Of a stretch of DNA of 64,000 nucleotides, positions 59,452 to 64,000 are shown one piece after another; the first letter of the stretch is position 1; each line of letters opens with the position of its first letter. Source of the stretch: Abelmoschus esculentus (lineage: Eukaryota > Streptophyta > Magnoliopsida > Malvales > Malvaceae); assembly GCA_035048815.1 (NCBI GenBank), contig JAUCBN010000062.1, forward strand, positions 6,520,001 to 6,584,000, written 5' to 3'. The position numbers and the translations under genes are program-made. Under the pieces are notes generated by a model. That model was given only the letters and a program-made list of their open reading frames with translations, made no database searches and was not told where the DNA came from.

Positions 59452-60683
59452 GATTGGTATACTCAATATGTCTTCTTCGTCTTCTTGTTCTGTAGAAAGA
59501 AGTAAAACACAAGTAATTTAGGTTGTGATGGAACTAAAATAAAATAACTAAATAAAATAAAGAGATTTGATAAGTAGAGAGAGAGGTTAGGATCCAGTTG
59601 CGTTGTATTGTGGATTTGATTGACTTGTCTCTGCCCAATGCAATCGTATCACTGCCTCGACAGCACTGCAGATTACTGCCTTGGCAGCGACGATACTGTC
59701 CGCCGCGGCAATCCCTTGCTCGTGGGTGGACTTTACCAAAGTTCGGCAAAGTGTCCTTGGATGACTCCGCTTATCCCTAAGTCGAAGTACTGTTGATGAC
59801 TAGTCCTTGATGATACCTCCCGGCGTGAATCAATTATACTCACCAACCAATCTCAAACTTCTCTTAGCCGCTGAAACTCTTAACCTATCCCTAGGTCGAG
59901 TTAGTATTTCGCGATTGAAACACCGTACTTACCCCTTTCGTGAATCTAACTCTCTCGAGTCTAGATAAATGGATTACTTACAAACTTCCCTCCCGGGATT
60001 GAATGCAAGAACAAAGAATAACAAAGATAAGCAAAGCTTGATAGTTTTATTGCATTGATACAAAGACAAAGTACAATCTCCTCTCACAAATACTAACAAC
60101 CTTCACCTAAACCCTAAGAACGCTTAGAACATAGTTGAGAGAAAGAAAACAAAGAATTTAAGAATCGGCTCTCTCTCTAGGTATTGGTGTCTAATACATT
60201 GGACGGCTAGGTCTTTATATAGGCTTGACCTAGGGCAAACCTTTCCTAAGTAGAATACAACTTGGAGTAGGGAACAAGTCATGTACATAATTAAAATATT
60301 TCCAAGTTTAATACAACTAAGAGGCTTTCCCGCGTGGCCTTATTTTGGGCTTTTCCTCATGCTAGCCAGCTCCGATCCATGTGCTTTATGTCCAGACACG
60401 TCCCTTGGATTTTTCTCTTCCAATCGCCTACAGTTTTGCTTCCTGGCTCTCAGCTGCTGCCTCGGCATCAGGTCCTGCCTCGGCCATGTTGCTGCCACGG
60501 CACTGGTTCTCCTGCACAGATATAAAAATGCAGTAAAACTTGCCTTTTCAACAAATATGATCTCTATGAGCATATCTTCTAAATATATCACATTAAGTAC
60601 ATGCATTGGTCCGAGTGGGTGTAAATTCGGTGATTAATGCCCATAAAAGGTATCAAAAGTGATAGTGAGTTGAGCACTTATCA
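59452..60683 (-). repeat. LTR of the inverted copy, 3' end missing
   Basis: The inverse of TGATAAGTGCTCAAC ends at 60683, and the match to LTR1 runs back to GATTGGTATACT at 59452. About 80 bases of the LTR 3' end are lost at the deletion joint. Confidence 0.85.
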
Positions 60684-61098
60684 GGAGTCATCTAAGGACA
60701 CTTTGCCGAACTTTGGTAAAGTCCACCCACGAGCAACGGATTGTCGCGGCAGACAAGTATTGTCGCTGCCAAGGCAGTAATCTACAGTGCTGCCGAGGCA
60801 GTGATATACAATTGCATTGGACAGAGACAAGTCAATCAAATCCACAATACAACGCAACTAGATCCTGCCCTCTCTCTATTAATCTGATCTCATCCTTATT
60901 CTTAGTTTTCTTTATTTCAATTTATTTAGTTTCATCAAAACCAAATTCACCTGTGTCTTTATTTTATTTTATTTTACAGAGCAAGAAGACGAAGGAGGCA
61001 TATTAAGTATACCAATCCCTGTGGAGACGATACTCGATTATACTAATCACTTTATTACTTGCGATGTGTCCACTTGCACCAATTGCGCACTTTTGAAA
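60684..61098 (+). repeat. Outer element 3' LTR remnant
   Basis: From GGAGTCATCTAAGGACACT to CACTTTTGAAA this matches the last ~415 bases of LTR1 with very few changes, and is clearly closer to LTR1 than to LTR2 or LTR3. The final bases are altered or lost relative to LTR1 (ACACGCAACA). ACAAC follows as target duplication. Confidence 0.8.
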
Positions 61099-61103
61099 AC
61101 AAC

Positions 61104-61147
61104 CCCAAAGCTTACACAATATGCTCTAAATGTATGACTACCTAATT
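61104..61147 (-). repeat. Minus-oriented LTR, resumed after the Athila-like complex
   Basis: This continues the LTR interrupted at 42867. It is again interrupted by the LINE fragment at 61165 and resumes at 62111-62207, where another LTR begins. Confidence 0.4.
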
Positions 61148-61164
61148 AAACATTTAATCACTCC

Positions 61165-62093
61165 ATTGAAACCACCCTCCATGCGGTGAGGGACTATCCT
61201 AGTGCCAAGGAGGCGCTCTAGTTGGCAGGGCTTCCTACTCGAATTTTCTTCAACACGCATATTTCCACCAACCAGTGGCTTTCTAAAGTTGCTGGTTTCC
61301 TTTCTTTACATCAATTTTCTTTCCTTCTTAAGATCCTTTAGAATTTATGGAACCACCGTAACGACTTCGTCCATAACAATCATCTCCAACCGGCTTGGTT
61401 AGTTGTTTCCAATGCTCAAAAACTTTTCAATGACTATACATCAATTAATGATGATTCCCATCTACGTTCCCGGCTAGCCGATCCCACCTTCGCTCAAGCT
61501 AGATGGACAAAACCGCCTCCTGGTTTCGTCAAAATTAACACAGATGGGGCCTTTGACCCAATGTTAAGAGGCGCTGCTACAGGCTTCATTGCTCGAGACT
61601 CTTCTGGTTTTGTTCTCGGTGGATGTTCTATGCCTCTTGTTTGTCCAGATCCATCTTCTGCCGAGGCTCTTGCTATTCTGGAAGGTTTAAGATTTGTTGT
61701 TGCCAATGGCTGGACTAATGTGATTATTGAAATAAATTATGCTTCCATTGCCAACAAAGTTAACAACACTCATCACCAAGATCTTTCCACAATGCAACAT
61801 TTGGTGTCTTGCATCTGCTCCACTCTTGTTACTCTCCCTGATTGTAAAGATTTGTTATGTACCTAGAGACGCAAACGTTCTAGCCCATGTCTTAGCTACT
61901 AGGGCTTTGCGTTCTTTCATTTCTTGCTCTTTTGATTGTATCTTTCCCGACTTTATTCGGTCTTCTGTAAACTCGGAGAGGTTCTCCTCTTCTTCTCAAT
62001 AAAACCATGGATACTCTTTTCCCCATAGGGGCCTACTCACCTCTCGGGGTGACTGGCTATAGTTTTTTTTTAATGAGGCTCTTTCCTTAAACA
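61165..62093 (+). mobile_element. 5'-truncated LINE fragment with 17-bp target duplication
   Basis: AAACATTTAATCACTCC occurs at 61148-61164 and 62094-62110 as a perfect 17-bp duplication, typical of target-primed insertion. The fragment covers only the end of a LINE second reading frame and a 3' untranslated region (CTCACCTCTCGGGGTGACTG). There is no long poly-A tail; the end is CTTTCCTTAAACA. At 929 bp it is strongly 5'-truncated. Confidence 0.8.
61201..62002 (+). pseudogene. LINE ORF2 C-terminus with plant-type RNase H domain, broken
   Basis: The first part (61202-61402, then a second frame) reads LWNHRNDFVHNN, the usual linker before RNase H in plant L1-type elements. RNase H follows with KINTDGAFD (first Asp), AEALAILEGLR (Glu) and an IEINYAS segment, where the usual Asp is Asn. 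The final RDANVLAHVLA (Asp, His) lies in another frame after a 1-base shift near 61850. A stop also splits the linker near 61343. The altered third acidic residue and the frameshift mean it is inactive. Confidence 0.8.
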
Positions 62094-62207
62094 AAACATT
62101 TAATCACTCCTAATTACAACCTTCAAGGCAACTTAAACCATATGATAGTCAAACATTTCTAGAGGCATAACATCCTAATAATCAACTCTAACAAATTTGA
62201 TATTCTA

Positions 62208-64000
62208 TGTAACGCCCCAAAATTGGGCCTAAAAGTTTAGTGAACCGGTTTCGTCGATTTAGCATAGTTCGGGATTAAATACTTAAAACTTGATTTTTAA
62301 TAAAAATAAATTATGAAAAATATCCTAAAATCATTATTTAGTATATATTTGACTTATGTCAAATAAATTTTGAAGATTGACCCTTGAATCTCTACGATTT
62401 TGAAATTAGTGACTATTTTGTAAAAATAGAAAACTTGAGGACAATTTCAAAAATTAAGCCAAAATTTTGAATCTTTAAGGGTCTTTGATCCAATCCTAAT
62501 CCTAGATGATCTAAGCCTTCCAAGGTTCTATTTTAATAACCCATAACCCATAATTTTAATTAATAGCCCAAATAACTTAATATTAATCCTAAAAACCTAT
62601 TTTTATGTCATAAACCTAAACCTATTTTTAAAATTCCGAATTTTCATCTTTTTGGAAGCTTCTCCATCATATTTTCAAATGTAAACTTCAATCTTTTCAA
62701 TAAAAATTAGTTTGCTTAATTCTTTGTAATTTTCTTCTCAGTTTTACATGAAAAACTCTATTTTTCCATCAAGCTTTAAATCCTTCTCCAAGATTTTGGT
62801 TTCTTCCTCCCCAATACATATTCTTCATCATATTTTCAAGGTAAATATACATTCTTTTTAATAAAATTTTGTCGATTTATTTTCCTATATTTTTCTTCTT
62901 CAAAATCTCTTCGTTTTCTTCAGTTTTACTTGTTTTTAAACCTTGGAAGGAGGTTGGGTCAATTTGGAGGTGAGAATCATTCAAACCTCTAAAACCTAAA
63001 GTTCTTTAATGAAATTCCTAAGTTTTTGGCTGATTGAAACAATCTTTAAAGTCTTGAATCAATAAAATCGTTTTTTTATAAAGATTCCATTGTTTTCTTG
63101 ATTTTCGTTCAAGGGTTTTCCATGGTAGTTTTTGATGCCTAAATACATGAATCTTGAAGTGTTTAGATATAATTAAGATGTATTTTAAGTATCTAATCCC
63201 GTACTTAAGGTTTAGGTGGTGTTTGGAGAGGTTTTCAGTAATTTTCAGTTAAGTTTTATGGTGTTTTTAGGGGCTGCCATGTATTGGTCCGACTTGAAGG
63301 ATGTTTGAGTGTGTTTTAATGCACTAAAACCACTGGTTTTGATGTTTGAATTAGTTTAAGGGGTAGAGGAACAAGTTTGAGGGAGATCGGAAAACCGAAT
63401 CGCGTTTTCGGGTGACTTGTCGAGCAAGTTTCGGTAAATTGGTGAGTGGGTTATGAGGGCTGCCAATTTGACATGTTTTTAAATGTGTTTTCAAAGGTTT
63501 TGGGGTGTAGGGAAGGTGTAAAAAATCTCCCTTTACTCGGAAGTAAGTTTAAGGTTTTGCTTTCTTAAAGGTTCCCACATTATGCGGTGTTTTTACAACG
63601 TTATTTTTCATGCTCTTATTGTATTGTGCATATGTGATTATGCATGTGTTTTAATGCTCATGAAACTGTTTTTAAAAATATTTTATAAGCATTCGATGTT
63701 CCCACGGTTTTGTTTTGAAAAATAAGATAAAAGTGGTTTTATCGGTTTTTACAAGTGATGCGTGAAAAGTGGGATACATGTGATTTGAATTCTGTTTTGA
63801 ATTAATTTTGGAACATTGATTTTTGAGAATATATTGGCTAGTTAAGTGATTAACCTTATGGGATAAGTTGATCGATCAATAAGGTCTAGAGTGCACTATA
63901 AATATTCAAAAGTCGTGCGTGTTTAAATTCCTTGTGTGTTGCATTTTGACTTTTGGTCTAATATTGTGTGATAGAAGTAGTACTGTCACATCCGGGTTGA
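62208..64000 (+). repeat. LTR related to 33568-36073, running off the window
   Basis: Begins TGTAACGCCCCAAAATTGGG and parallels the nested solo LTR from its start for about 1.6 kb (GGGGCTGCCATGTATTGGTC, GAGGGAGATCGGAAARCCGA, GATAAGTTGATCGATCAATA). It differs by small indels, including an extra block near 62530-62800. TTCTA at 62203-62207 would be the left target duplication. Whether it is solo or part of a full element cannot be seen. Confidence 0.75.

Larger units (their letters stand above)
57518..60683 (-). mobile_element. Inverted, internally deleted copy of the same family
   Basis: Read on the minus strand it has an LTR (60683 to 59452) lacking its last ~80 bases, a 16-base filler (59451-59436), then the PTP gene from its middle onward and most of the 3' untranslated region. 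It ends just short of the polypurine tract. Primer-binding site, gag-protease and the PTP N-terminus are deleted. There is no target duplication around it, and the left joint shares AAA with the outer element, so it arrived by rearrangement rather than ordinary insertion. Confidence 0.75.
42868..61103 (+). mobile_element. Outer Athila-like pol-less LTR element with nested and inverted relatives
   Basis: The element starts with LTR1 at 42868. A remnant of its 3' LTR ends near 61098, followed by ACAAC (61099-61103), which matches ACAAC at 42863-42867 as the target duplication. Its own sequence is LTR1, primer-binding site, gag-protease (44298-46956), spacer, PTP gene (55600-57126), part of the 3' untranslated region (to 57520) and the 3' LTR remnant (60684-61098). 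A complete sister element (47055-55275) is inserted in the spacer. An inverted, deleted copy (57518-60683) replaces its 3' end. No reverse transcriptase, RNase H or integrase is present. Confidence 0.8.

Overview
The window reads as plant nuclear DNA from a repeat-rich, AT-rich intergenic region, probably a dicot. A Malvaceae / Gossypium-like genome is my guess from the overall look of the repeats; nothing in the sequence proves it. I recognise one apparently intact cellular gene, on the minus strand at 11622-12167. It is a secreted invertase / pectin-methylesterase-inhibitor family protein that looks like a C/VIF (inhibitor of beta-fructosidase). Almost everything else is transposable-element DNA. 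Many insertions have target-site duplications (TSDs) readable by eye, so their order can be worked out.

Layout. 1-760: the 3' end of a TGTAACA...TTACA LTR, then an LTR-element remnant with an initiator-Met tRNA primer-binding site. About 1427-1664: a possible broken last exon. 1666-6686: a hAT-like non-autonomous element carrying two Mutator-like elements, each with a 9-bp TSD. 7578-10578: more hAT-like MITEs. 11622-12167: the inhibitor gene. 13667-15358: further MITEs, one nested in another. 15484-22935: an old minus-strand Tekay/Del-type chromovirus with a decayed pol gene and an Athila-like LTR fragment inside it. 23240-27893: MITEs and long inverted repeats. About 28130-40620: a low-complexity LTR-element remnant with direct repeats 11.3 kb apart, a minus-strand gag relic and an unusual array of a TATATAGAAC-like motif. 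It is interrupted by a solo LTR (31547-36878) that itself contains a second solo LTR (33568-36073). 42193 to the window end: a minus-oriented LTR interrupted by the Athila-like complex described next, a LINE fragment and another LTR.

The most interesting part is 42868-61103. Two elements of one LTR retrotransposon family are nested, one inside the other. Both have an LTR of about 1.33 kb, a tRNA-Asp-type primer-binding site, an Athila-type gag-protease gene and a downstream gene for a 'putative plant transposon protein' (PTP) domain. Neither has reverse transcriptase, RNase H or integrase. The inner copy (47055-55275) is complete from LTR to LTR and is flanked by a TTTTT duplication. It sits in the spacer between the gag-protease and PTP genes of the outer copy. 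Because the outer copy has the same pol-less layout, loss of pol came before both insertions, so this looks like a non-autonomous lineage that spread using pol supplied by a relative. A third, inverted and internally deleted copy (57518-60683) replaced most of the outer 3' end. All PTP genes carry nonsense codons, mostly explained by C-to-T change, yet the two full-length PTP copies keep their frame over more than 500 codons. A TATA box lies just upstream of the inner PTP gene, and a short palindrome of the form TGCCGAGGCA recurs through the family.

I ran no alignments. Boundaries, similarities and relative ages come from reading the sequence by eye.
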